From NCBI GenBank assembly GCA_021442155.1, contig CM038222.1, forward strand, positions 110,921,121 through 110,985,120: a DNA stretch of 64,000 bases, written 5' to 3'. This stretch comes from Cymbidium sinense. Its lineage: Eukaryota > Streptophyta > Magnoliopsida > Asparagales > Orchidaceae. Positions 23,063-34,414 of this stretch are shown here, piece after piece. A program made the position numbers and the translations under genes. How positions within the stretch are numbered: position 1 is the stretch's first letter; each line of letters begins with the position of its first letter. Under the pieces are notes generated by a model that did no database searches, was not told where the DNA came from, and was given only the letters and a program-made list of their open reading frames with translations.

Positions 23063-23155
23063 TACATCATACCTTAATGTTATACCCAATCACTTCAATA
23101 AGTACCTCATATGATCTGCGTGGAGTCCACCCCACATCCAAAAATAAACACCACA

Positions 23156-23600
23156 AGCACTAAATAAGATAGTGATAGGCTCTATGATGAAGTCTCTGAG
23201 TTATCTTCATATGAGAGACTTAATAAGTATATGAGCACACTAGCTCTAAACCCACTTTCTCTAGAGAATATTGAGTGTTAAGTAGTTAAAGTTGCAAAAA
23301 AAAGTTAAGTGAGGATACCAAACCTCAAAACTTTTATTTAGGAGCATCATCTTTGGGTTTTGGAGTTAATGTCAAATTTGAGGATGAATCATTCAAAGAA
23401 ATAATAGAATTTTCTTTTGATTGGTATTTGTCTTATATTCAAAACATTAAAAAGTAGAGATTAACACCTACCATATAGTTCATACATAAATCAAATTACT
23501 TTAAGAATTAATAGAAAAATAAAGGTAAGAAAGCTTAATCAAGACTAAGGCTAGGATTTAATACAATTAAGCTATTAGATGATGATGAGTATTTCTTAGT
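23156..23600 (+). pseudogene. Start of gypsy interior after LTR B, 5' part deleted
   Basis: Directly after the LTR end CACCACA comes decayed coding-like DNA (a frame reading YMSTLALNPLSLE near 23230-23270), not a recognisable primer site. Gag, protease and RT are missing: only about 450 bases lie between the LTR and RNase H, so most of the 5' interior has been lost. The junction is close to the LTR edge. Confidence 0.45.
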
Positions 23601-24090
23601 CATCAGTAACCATTTAGAATTCAATATGGTCTTTACAAACAAACTCAATTCAATTGAAGAAGTCTATTTATAACCTTTAGATGATTCAGATGACCTCTAA
23701 GTTAGGGATACACCCCAAGAACTAGAGGAGAAAATAAAGTTAACCATAGATGAGCTTTAATCACCAGTTTAGAGTTGGCTAGTTTGATAGGCATTAAAGA
23801 TATTAACATCTCAGAGGATTTGTAATTTGAAGTTAATCAAATCGACAAAACTTATAAGGTTCTCAAACCCAAACTCCATCAGTACTATAAGTACACCATG
23901 GCATTTTAAAGATAAATTATGGAGCTCACTTTATATAGAATTCCCTGAAGTGGACATGCCATATCTGATGCTTTGGCAAAGATTGCTAAAGAAATGGCCT
24001 ATCTGGATAATGAGTATATATCAATAGAGGCATACAATCATCAAGTGTTACCTCCCATCGATACTGAGATCATTGACAGACATGCCCTAA
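23601..24090 (+). pseudogene. Gypsy RNase H C-terminal remnant
   Basis: Plus-strand decayed coding DNA: EEKIKLTIDEL near 23730, then VLKPKLHQYYKY near 23860 and AISDALAKIAKEMAYLDNEY near 23957-24015, which fits the end of gypsy RNase H (pattern ADALA-x-LA). It lies upstream of integrase in the right order. Stops and frameshifts throughout. The 66-codon frame at 23827-24027 covers part of it in another frame. Confidence 0.6.
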
Positions 24091-24990
24091 ACGGGGAGGT
24101 TGCCACCACTAAAGATGATGAAGAGGCTGATTAGAGATAACCTTTTGTTGACTATTTGTTTGAAAGAAAACTACCTGAAGAGAAGTCTCAGGTACATCAA
24201 ATATAAAAGTATCAACTTATACTGACTGTTCTTTGATCAGATGTGGTTGCATTATTTAGGAGTATGTGAAATCCAAAAAATTATGATTGAGGTACATTTA
24301 ACACTATATAGAGCATATTAATCCAGTCTAAAAATGAAAGCCAAAATTAAAATACTCAAATATTACTCGTCAATAATTATCACAGATTGCATGGATGTAG
24401 CACATCACTATCACTTCTGTTAGGTGCATGGGGTATTCTTACATCAACAACCTAACATCCTCCATCTGATGATAGCTGCGTTGCTATTTAAGTGTTGGGG
24501 TATATACATAGTGGGTTTGATTAACCCTCCTTCTTCTATGGGTCATCACTTAATTCTAGTAGCGATGGATTATTTTTTCAAATGGGTGAAGGAGATTCCA
24601 TTAAGGATAGTCAAAGCTCAACTTATCCATTAGTTTTTTAAGAACCATATTGTCTATAGATTTAGCATACCCTATCAAATTATATCTAATAATTGTATGA
24701 CCTTCAATAGCATAAAGACCAATAGCTTCATAAATTAACACAACATCGATTCGAGGTACTCCACCATATATTATCCATGGGTGAATTGGCCAGTAGAAGC
24801 TTTCAATAAAACTCTCATCCAAATCATTGAGTGAACACTCGATGATAACAAATAATAGTGGAATAAGCAGTTAGTTGAAGCCTTGTAGGCCTATCATACC
24901 ATATATAAGACTCTAATGCAGTCCACTCCCTTCTCTTTGGTGAATGGATCTCCCCTACAAGTTCGGCTACCATCACTAAGGGTTACTATA
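24091..24990 (+). pseudogene. Gypsy integrase remnant (catalytic core)
   Basis: The open frame at 24424-24633 reads FKCWGIYIVGLINPPSSMGH then LVAMDYFFKWVKEIPL, the Tat-lineage integrase core (pattern WGxDIVGPI-NP-SSxGH-x-FILVAxDYFTKWVEA); the first catalytic Asp of the usual WGIDIVG is replaced by Tyr. Further on, HPWVNWPVEAFNKTLIQIIE (near 24775-24830) corresponds to the NGLVEAFN segment, with the catalytic Glu kept. PFSLVNGSPLQVRLPSLRV near 24925-24980 is the following PF-LVYG-EA-LP region. Integrase inserts the element DNA. The gene is interrupted at 25005 by a LINE fragment and contains stops. Confidence 0.8.
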
Positions 24991-25004
24991 GGCAACAAGA
25001 CCAT

Positions 25005-25270
25005 CAACAACAACAACAACAACAAGCCTTAATCCCACTAGGTGGAGTCGGCTACATGAATCCTTCGTCTCCATTGTGTCCTATTATGTGTCAAATTCTC
25101 ATTTAATTCAAGTATACTAAGATCATTTTTTATACATCTTAACCAAGTATTTTTAGGTCTACCTCTACCTTTCTTAACATAAGGAAAATCTAATGCATCT
25201 ACTCTCCTAATCGGGTCATCGGACGGCCGACGCTTTATGTGGCCAAACCATCTAAGGCGACTCTCCTAAT
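25005..25270 (-). mobile_element. RTE-type LINE 3' end, 5'-truncated, in the gypsy integrase
   Basis: On the plus strand it starts with (CAA)n then CAAGCCTTAATCCCACTAGG and GGAGTCGGCTACATGAATCC, the 3' end of a widespread plant LINE (tail (TTG)n on the minus strand), also shared by Au-type SINEs. It then matches the larger copy at 36348-37051 for about 260 bases, including the coding end (GRGRP-type codons). It splits the integrase C-terminal part: gypsy reading resumes near 25271. I could not identify a clear target duplication. Confidence 0.85.
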
Positions 25271-25590
25271 TGAGCAAAATGCTAAGCTATGGTTGAAAGA
25301 GCTTGACGGTCTTGAGGAGCGACACCTCTGAGGCTATTAAAAACCACAAACTATACAAAGCACAAATGGTTCAAGCTAACAACAAGTTGGTCTACTTAAG
25401 AGCTTTTAGGTCAGTGAGCTTAGTTTAGTTCCTAGGAGACTGACTGTTGCTCATCACAAAATGGGAGCAAGTTTGAACAAACATGGGAAGGATCTTTAGT
25501 CATAAAAAGGGTCTACCAAGATGGATCATACCAAGTGTTCAACTAGAAAGGCAAACATTCGATGCTTCATATTAATAGGCTATATTTAAG
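25271..25590 (+). pseudogene. Gypsy integrase C-terminal end
   Basis: Resumption of the interrupted pol: QNAKLWLKELDGLEERHL near 25275-25330 and, at the end, RLYLRKYYD followed by a stop near 25604, comparable to the usual NGxxLKRYF end of Tat pol. Frameshifts are present. After it the coding character stops. Confidence 0.55.
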
Positions 25591-27400
25591 GAAATATTAT
25601 GATTGATAGTTTCTAAAAATAATATTTATTAATAAAATTATGTTCCCACATAAAAATTGACATATACAATAAATGGGTCTAAATTACCCCAAATATTCCA
25701 ATCACTTGATCTCCTCCAAAATTTGCTTCCCTTACAAAACATATAATTTTTAAACTTGGATTTACTTCTATAATCATCTTTAATGTTATTTGGGAAGGTG
25801 TAAGGGAACCCAAGCGGCGTCCTATCATGATTAGCATAGCTAGTATTAACATGAGAGACCCATATGGTTGCCTTTCTTAGTTAGAATACACACACCCACA
25901 CACACACACATTAGACTACATAAAGTTGGTATAACGCCCATTGCGGTCCCCTCAAAGTAGTCACCCTAGATCAAATAGTAACTATTTTATTAACAACAAG
26001 CTATCCAGAAGGTTATCTGCTCACAAAGATGTGAATCCTTATGCTTTCTCCATATCTTAACCATCACACACTAATGAACACCCTTAGGTCAGGTACAATC
26101 TATTGAGTAGTTGATAGACTATTAGGATAACATCATCGTGTTCCTGTAAGCAACTTCTTAGATAACATCCCTATGATCCCAATTAGTTATGGAATGGACT
26201 ACTTCAAACTGAGAGAACACCCTCCCAACCCCCTCTTAGTAGTTGTCCTAGGTTGGATAGTAACTATTCCACTTACAACAGCCTATCCTGGAGATCCATT
26301 CTGCTTAAGAGGATATAAGTCTTCAATGCTTTCTTTCAAAATTAATCATCATACATCGACGACCACCATTAGATTGGGTGGTGTTTGCTTTATTGACATC
26401 AAACCACTCTAGCGGGTAGCACCACGTAAGAAGATGTGAGTTTCTATGCTTTCTTCCTAATTTGGGTGTCAAACACTAACATGCTTTAGAAGTTTATAGT
26501 TTAAAAGAATGTCCTTGTGGTAGTTTTCCCTATGGGAATTATGTTTGGATTATATCATTATGACCCCAGTTAGATGAGAACCCTGTTACTATTACATTAG
26601 AAAGTTCCCCTTTCCTAGTAGCCATCCCATTAGTTGGATAGCATTCTTCTATGAATGTGTAGAACATCCCTTTGGACTAGCAAATCCAAGGATGGCCAAA
26701 GCCCCCATTGTTCCTCCTTAGTTTGGCCCATCATACATTGATAGGGTACACTTGTACATATACACATATATCTTAAGGATTAAGATCATGCCTTTACAAC
26801 TCGTTTCCACCTAGGCATCCTTTTTGATAGCATCAGCATGGTTTCATCATGTATATCCTGGAGTACTTCAATTTAAGATAACACCCTTACGGCCCCCTCT
26901 TACTAGTTGCCAATTGGTTGGTCACTAAGGTAGTTGATTATGCTTAGGAGAATGTAACTCTATGATGCTTTCTTCTTAATTCAGCCATTATAAACTGATG
27001 AGCAGCCCTTAAGTTGGATAGACTATACTTCACAGTCGATAGACTACCCCTTTGAGCTAGTAAGTCTAAGGTTGACCAAAGCAATTATGACTCCTCATTA
27101 GTGTGACTTATTGCATTATATACACATTTAGTGTTAGGATCATGCCTTCACAACCCTTTTCTTGAGTGACTATTTTAGGTCTAGAATACACCATCATGGC
27201 CCCTTTCTTAATAATTGCCCTTAGGTTGGATGATGTCACCATGTGGATAAGGCGGCCATCCTTGGGAGCTAGTAAATCTAAAGTAGGTCTCAGCCCTAGT
27301 GGTTCCTCCTTTGTATGACCCATTGCACATCGATAGGGTCTATATACACTCTTCATATATCTTGGGGTGAGATTTGACTCTCATAGTTTCTTATTTCATC
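25591..27400 (+). repeat. 3' untranslated interior with degenerate tandem repeats
   Basis: Recurring text of the kind CCCCTC-TTAGTAGTTG-CCTAGGTTGGATAGTAACTA starts near 25930, 26215, 26605, 26880 and 27185; linked elements (ATCATGCCTTTACAACTCG at about 26785 and 27135; CATCATACATTGATAGGG-type at about 26720 and 27320) recur too, at 200-390 base spacing. This is an irregular, old tandem array between pol and the 3' LTR. Tat/Ogre elements are known to carry tandem repeats in this position. A short (CA)n lies near 25885-25910. Open frames at 26173-26412 and 27108-27356 are repeat by-products. Confidence 0.65.
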
Positions 27401-27425
27401 ATGATTCAGACATATTCACACATTC

Positions 27426-27676
27426 TTAGGGATCTCCTCCCTAATATAACTTTTTTCATAGAGAGGTTATGATTTATCTTCAAAAAACTCTCCTTGATTC
27501 ACTTTCTAGGTTGTCCTTATGGAAACTTTCTTTCACATCTCTTTCATGACATGCAATTAAAATTTTTTAGGGAGCCTCTCCCTAATGCCCCTTTGCATAA
27601 CTAAAATGAACAAAAACTCAGGGAGATACTCTCTAATATTCCTTGGACAAAATCAATCTTAGGGAGTTCTTCCCTA
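27426..27676 (+). repeat. Array of four short hairpins upstream of LTR C
   Basis: TTAGGGA-tctcc-TCCCTAA (27426-27444), TTAGGGAG-cct-CTCCCTAA (27567-27585), AGGGAG-ata-CTCTCT (27620-27634, one G-T pair) and TAGGGA-gttct-TCCCTA (27660-27676). Arms are kept while loops and flanks vary. It is about 275 bases before the LTR; the equivalent position before LTR B also holds hairpins with other arm sequences. Confidence 0.75.
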
Positions 27677-27950
27677 TTCCTCCAAACTCAAAAGCACGTA
27701 GATTAAAATCATGAGTCCTTGAACTTATGATCTATACTGGATATCTCGGATGCTTGTCTTTAAACCTTCAACAATTAAAATCCTTGAATTTTGAGTAGAG
27801 TATTAGGTGATCTTAACCAAATCAGCTTATGCTTCAAGTGTGGTACAAGTAACCTTGCTTGCTACCCCTCTAATCTATTTGACTAGTTCAGTTAACACAA
27901 ATATGTGCAACGTATCTTATTTATTACACTATACTTAATGGCTGTCCTTT
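27677..27950 (+). other. Pre-LTR segment before LTR C
   Basis: Sequence ending GGCTGTCCTTT immediately before TGTTGACC. The last 93 or so bases align with 15394-15486 before LTR B. No purine-rich tract is seen at the LTR edge in either case, so the polypurine primer is either unusual or decayed. Confidence 0.5.
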
Positions 27951-28199
27951 TGTTGACCTCACTTTCAGCTAGGTTGACACTCATCACTCCATAGACCTAT
28001 CATTTGAGTTAGGAAGTAAGGTTTCTTCACCTAGAGTTAAGATACTTCTAGTGGCTAGGGAGGACACCAACTCAAAGCCCAGAAGACATACAAGGCTTAA
28101 CCTTATGTTAGGACCTTAACTTGGATTAATTGGGACACAATGACACTTATTTCAAACTAAAGTCATATATCAAAACCAATTGATCACCTGTCACCCAAA

Positions 28200-29330
28200 G
28201 TCCCAAACCATACCAAATTGGTATCCAATTTGGCCAAGTGACTAAGTTGACTCAATATGATCTATTTGGGCCTAAAAGAGCTAATCCCAAAATTAATCCA
28301 AATCATTTGTAATTGAGCCTACCCAAACTACTTATAGCACCATTTGAACTTGATTGAAGCCTTAGTAGGATTTAATTTGGCCAATTGGTTCACTTAGCTC
28401 AGGTTGATCGAATTAAACCATATACAGCCAAAATCAAATACAATTTGATTTAAGCCAAATTTAGCCATCCAAATCTTTACAATCACTTTAATCACATACA
28501 TAGACATTCCTCTTGATCAATTACAAGCCAATTTGGCCAATTTGCAAGTCTGACTCAACCTATCCCAATTTGACCTTAAGGGTCAAATTGAACCAAACTC
28601 CAATTTAACCTAAATCAAACTAAAATAATCTTTGCAATCCTTTCAAAGTGATTATTAATTATATTCTAACATCTAATTAAAGCCAAGTATATCAATTTGG
28701 CTAATTTACTCACTTATCTTCATTTAACCCAATTAGACCTAAAGGGTCAAATTGAATCAAATCTTTTTCCAACTCAAATTAGACCAAACTAATGATTTCA
28801 AACAATATCAAGATGATTATTCTAATTGAAGACAAGCACATCAATTTGGCTAATTGACCCGCTTAACCCCATTTGACCCAATTTGACCTGAAGATCCAAA
28901 TTGAACCAAATCTTAATCTTATTAAAATTTGATTGAATCAACACTTACAATTAGTCATGAATTGATTATTGAACACTTCTTAATAATCTATTAAATCCAA
29001 TTTGATCAAATTGAACAAAAACCCAATCTTAGCTAATTAAATCAAATCAAAGCCTAAAATCAATTTCAAATGAATATTTAAACATAACTCAACTCCCAAT
29101 TGCACCAAATTTATCTAATTTGACCAAATTGATCAAATTGACCATTTGGGCAATATGAACCTATATGAACCAAATTAAAATCTACTTCAAATTAAATGAG
29201 ACTACTTACACCAATGTATTTCAAATCATTATTTGAATACAACCTAACAGCCCCTTGGGTCTAATTTGATCAATTTATCAACTTGACCTAATTCAATCCA
29301 AATTGACCCATATGGGTACAAATGAGAAAA
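28200..29330 (+). repeat. TTGAC-rich tract of LTR C
   Basis: Counterpart of 16441-17280, with runs like CAATTTGACCTGAAG and GGTCAAATTGA. It is more decayed than in B. No gene. Confidence 0.6.
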
Positions 29331-31885
29331 CAACATCGAAATCAAGTTCAATCTCAATCAAACATGGTATGACTAATCCTCACAAGTCCATTGACCTTCC
29401 CAAGTGGACCCAAATTATGGTGAACTCAGTTTAGCTCAAACCATGTGAACCAAAACTTCTAAATACGATAAAATACCAAAATGAGATGGTCCATCCCCTC
29501 CTTTTTGCCAAGGTAACCACTTTAGCATGCCTTGAGCTCTCCTTAGCTAACCCAAACTAACCCAAGGTTGTTTGGTCTAGCCATTGATTAAAGAGAGATC
29601 TCCCTTACCTTGGATAGCCTTTGGTTACCTATAATGATCTGTCCACTTCATCACTGACCACTAACCTTGCTCATTCATAGACAGAGATCCAACTCATTAG
29701 TCCAAGATCAAGTTTGGACTTGCTCACTACTTGGCTTACTAGCATAGTATGAACTCACCCAAATGGGTGGTTGACATGGGAAGGATGGTATACACCTCCT
29801 CTGCCCTTCAAATTTAAGACACACCTTAACAACATATCCAGAGCTAGTCCCCAAGTTCCCTTAAAGCTCATCATACATCCCAGCTCCAATGAGATCAAGG
29901 TTGCTCAAACACGACCATCCCATAAACCCAACTTTACCAAAACTCAACTCCAATTTACTTTTCCTCTCACATAGCTTCTTCACACTCTAACAAGCATAGA
30001 ATTATGAAACACTCAATTTAAGCACCTGAGATAGATGTTTAATCAAGCTCTAATGGATTTAAGGAAATGTTTGGTCTTAGCAAAAAACATCAAAGAGGTA
30101 GATAGGGACTTCAATAGTAGGGCTTCACCTCTTTGAAGTGATGCTACCTCAATCTGTTTCACTACAAGTCTTAGCTTCAGTGAGGTAAATTTTCAAAACC
30201 ATAAAGAAACTCATTAGGTGTTGGTGTTTCATGAAAGAAATTATTATTTCATGGTGATCAAGCCATAAAATCCCTTGCATTTTTTGTAGATCTTAATGGA
30301 GTTGACTTGAGCATGAAATAAACCTTCGTTGGCTCAAATCAAGTGGCAAAAGATAAACAACATTTGTCTCTCACTAGAGGAAGATGATAATTCACATGCC
30401 ATCCATTTCATGTGATTAGAATGGATGGTCATGATTAATCTATGTCAAAGCTTTATATTTAATCTTATTAAACTATAGGATTAATCAAAGCCATTTGATC
30501 TTTGATCAACTAGCTTAGGACAAAATCACCATCCGAGTCACTTTCGATGTGGGATTAAATTAATAACCAATATTGTAGCACCATTCATAAAGAGCGAGCG
30601 TGTCATTGTTGACTGAGCAAATGGATTAATTAGGGTATTAAATAGGTTTAAATGATCATAATTTTAAAAAATCATAACTATTTATAGAGAAATCCATAAA
30701 ATGTAAATACATACTCAATAGTGGAGAATCTAAGAAAAATAAAATTACTAATTTTTATTTAAAAGAGAGACTAGTTAAGGTTTGAATATTTTTAATAATA
30801 TTATAATTAATGTCTACTTACTTGGCTAATTTACTTGGGATTTTTTTGGTGAGTAGTTCATGGGATGACCTTTGCCTCCTATAATTACTTAAAGTCAATT
30901 AGGTGAGTATTTTAATTGATTCATATTTTCAACCCATAATTAACCATTTTGGCTACTTAATAAGTTAATTTAATTAGAAAATTTATGAAAGTTATCATGG
31001 ATGATTAAATATGCATTAGAAGCCTAATGGTGACCAGAGATATTCATTAGGACCTCTAGTCCTAATTATTTCTTAAAATCACTATCAATGAGCTTTAGTT
31101 AATTAAATAATACATTAATTTACATAAGATTTAAAAAATTCGTAACTAACTGTATTAATATCTCAAACATATGAATGAACACTCTTTGTGCTCAGTTAAA
31201 AGAGAGTTAAGCATTGAAATTAAAATCCCTAAATAGTTTTGGGTATTTTAAGAGTAATTACTTAACTATAATTTTAATTAATTAATTAATTAATCACAAA
31301 TTGTTAGACTTAATGTCTTAAAATTTTTTACTAATTTCTCATGTTATTTTGCATGTTCAAGAATTTTTTTCATAATTTCTAAGATTATAGATTCTGGTAA
31401 CTTAATTTTTTAGATTTTTTATGTATTAATTAGATCAAATAATTATGAAATTTAATTAATTAATAAATATTTCACTGTTCAATCTTGGTAATAATTAGAG
31501 GGAATTATGTGGGATAATTTTATCATTTGGTCTCTCCTCAATAAGTGAAATTAATTGTAGTTAGAGTGTGTTAATCAAAGAATTTTGATTAAGCTTGAAT
31601 GATGTTATGTTCAAGTGAATGTTCTTAGGTTTAATAGCCAAAATATATTTCATTGTGATGTCAATTTAATGCTCTTTATTCACTTTAAAATGTGTGACTA
31701 ATTCATGGCCCATTCATATTTATGCTTAGAATTAAATATCTTAAGAGAATGATATATAAATATTGTGGCTATTATTACTATTAAATTAAAATAGTATTTT
31801 CATCTTATAAGTGAAAAAATATTTATAAATTTAAATTTTTAAACCCCTATATATAATTCAGGTGTATGATATACACTCTTTGAAA

Positions 31886-31975
31886 GTATATAGTTCAGAC
31901 ACTTAGGGGTGTGGGGCTGTTGGTTTGAAGGAAGTTTTAGATACAACATTTTCATGGTTTAATAATGACACATAC
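31886..31975 (+). repeat. Single decayed subrepeat in LTR C
   Basis: TATATAGTTCAGACACTTAG with a TTTCATGGTTTAATAATGAC end recalls the units of LTR B. Only one copy is recognisable; hairpin arms are largely lost. Confidence 0.5.
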
Positions 31976-33399
31976 CTGAAAAGTGGTGTAGAAAAATACG
32001 AGTCAAAATATATTTCATTTATAATCCTTATATCATAAAGATTTCAAAAAAAATCATTTTACCTATATTCATGTTTATATCGATGCATGAAAATAGATGG
32101 ATATTTTGATCTAAATTAATAGAGTGATAAAATAAATACATAATAAAATATTAAAATGATAAATAAATACACATTATTTTTAAAAATATTAAAGTGATAA
32201 AAATATATGCATGATTATTGTAAAATGACATAATTATTTTAAGAAAATAAAACTTTAAAATGATAAATACATAATTATTTTAAAATGAATTATTAAAATG
32301 ATTAAATAAAAATAAAATTATTTAAAAATATATTATCAAAATGATAAAATAAGTACATAATTATCTTAATATGATATATTAAAAGTAATAAAATAAATAT
32401 TTAAAAAATTAAGTATTAAAGTGTTAAAGAAATGAAGGTAATCATTAGGTAAGTCTTCACTTATCCTTATTATCCTTAAAGTGTCTTTCATGTGATCAAA
32501 ATTCCATTTAAGCTTAATCATTACTTAGGAATTAATAAAAATCTTAACACTTCATTAAGCAGTCTTAAAAATCATAAAATATATCTTTAGAACTAACTTT
32601 AAGGTAGGTTGTTGAAAAAGATCAAGTTTCACTCTAATTAAAACTTATAAATTTCCATACTCTTTAGAATACTAAGCCTAACTTAAATAAAAGTTGAATT
32701 TGTAAATTAAAATTCACTTATTAAATCATTAAATACTTGGATCAAAACTATCCTTTGGTTATTTGAACTTGTCATTTAAATTTGCAACTTAAATATTAAA
32801 ACCCAACTTTATCATACCACACTAACATTTACACAAATAATAGGATAATAGGCCAGCTATACAAGAATTAGGTTAGGCTGATGTTTGATTGTGATGTGTT
32901 GCATTTCTTATTTTGTGATGTATTATTTTAAATTGTATGTTAGGATTACTTATGTTCTAGCATAGATGGTAGGCCATTATTTATTAAAGTAATGATATTT
33001 TTACAAAGGGCTATGCTTAATTAAAGGGGCCACTTCAATAATAAAAAATAAATTAAATGTTCCTACTTTTAGGTATTGTTTGCCCCTTAAGCATATCCCA
33101 TTATGATAAGTATTCTTAGCATTCATGACTGCTAAGTCCAATTGTGTGATATATAATTGCTTGGTGTGTATGTATGTTATAGCTAACCTCTAGTTTGTAG
33201 GTTTAGTAAGAAATTTTTTTGAAATTTTAAAATGTAAATTTTGTTTTAATGTTAAGATTAGAGCCATGGGGCTTAAGATGACCAAAGGTTACAAGGCATG
33301 GACCTAGGAGGCCTTGTGATGCTTGAAGGACCAAAGATTTGGAAGATCAAATGAAGATGATGACCCTCATAAGCTATTTTATTTATTGTAATCTAGGTG

Positions 33400-33465
33400 T
33401 AAAAAGGGTTGAGCCCAATAACCCACTTTTTTTTCATTTCGAAGGTGTAGAGTGAGACTCGGCTA
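33400..33465 (+). other. Conserved block of about 60 bp, LTR C
   Basis: GTGTAAAAAGGGTTGAGCCC, a T-rich run, then GAAGGTGTAGAGTGAGACTC and GGCTAC. Diverged version of the block in the other LTRs. Confidence 0.4.
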
Positions 33466-34409
33466 CACTAGGCTCTCATTATTCTTTTAATTTGATTAAA
33501 TTTTTGGTGTGTTTAACATGATTGCATACTAAAAATGACATGCTTTTTCTAAGATTTCTTAAAGTATAATGTTTTGATGTATGGCCTAGATTTTTTTAGG
33601 CTTTTTAAAATTTTAAATTTTTATCTAATTAAAATAAATAAATTTAACATAAAATTAATATAACCCATAACCACACTATAAAACAATAAGAATTAATCAA
33701 TAAAATTGAACAAGATGTCACAGGTCTGTGATGTTGATAATATCATCCATGCTTATTATCTTCCCTCCTTGAATATATGGGATCTTCACTTATTGCATGA
33801 TAAGAGGGAGAGCAAGAATGTTGACAACAACCCCCTTAAGTGAAGAATAGATTTCTCATAGATTGGCCCACAACCTTATTTTAACATGCATGTAGACAAA
33901 ATTACCCACCCAACACGGGAAAGATAAACTAAATATGTAATTTTATTGTATTAGTTAAGAAAATAATTTCAAGTCAGTCATAATCTAGGCTCTTAAGGAG
34001 TGAGTTTAGGTTCTTATGTTTTCTTTCTAAGTAAATAACTATCTAACTATCTTGTATTCATAAGACTTAGATTTATAAATTTAAATCAAAGGAGGTGTTA
34101 GTTGGCATCCCTTCCAGGTGGTTGTAAGTGTAGAAGAGTTGGGATAGGTTTACTCTCTCTAGTGAAAGTGAAACAACATGTCCCAATTTTCCTGAGTAGA
34201 ATTAAGTTGAGTACTTAGCTTGTGCTAGAGCACTTTATATATAGGTTTAGCAACAGCTCATTTCACTTTTGCTATGGGTATAAATTCTCATATCTTAGGA
34301 ATTTTTATAGTCTTATGTTATTGAAAATATAAGTCCTAGCTTTCTAATGAAATTGTCAACTCAAATAATAATAATTCTCAATTTCAAAAATATAAAGCCT
34401 CACCAAAAT

Positions 34410-34414
34410 GTAAA
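34410..34414. repeat. Left target-site duplication of the SIRE-like copia
   Basis: GTAAA, repeated exactly at 43152-43156 on the far side of the element. The joined flanks (CCAAAAT-GTAAA-TGTAGATGG) fit the uninterrupted sequence of LTR B. Confidence 0.65.

Larger units (their letters stand above)
15487..23155 (+). mobile_element. Giant LTR copy B (about 7.67 kb)
   Basis: Runs from TGTTGACCTCACTT to AATAAACACCACA and is collinear with A, C and D. It is about 600 bp longer than the solo copies; the excess is accounted for by two extra 168-bp units (15751-16255) and one extra subrepeat of about 250 bp. It is followed by gypsy interior (23156 on) and also preceded by 3' interior-like sequence, so one LTR is shared by two interiors, or two elements recombined. 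No target duplication is found at its own ends (CCTTT and AGCAC), as expected for an LTR inside a larger element. It holds no protein-coding gene. Confidence 0.8.

Noticed and set aside
303..23155. LTRs A and B as the two ends of one giant inverted-repeat (foldback or DNA transposon) element
   Set aside because: A has its own target duplication and sits within a gypsy pol gene; the pairing with B is chance neighbourhood of a solo LTR and another element.
25885..25910. (CA)n-like run as a feature of interest
   Set aside because: Short and imperfect, within the 3' untranslated repeat; nothing further supports a role.
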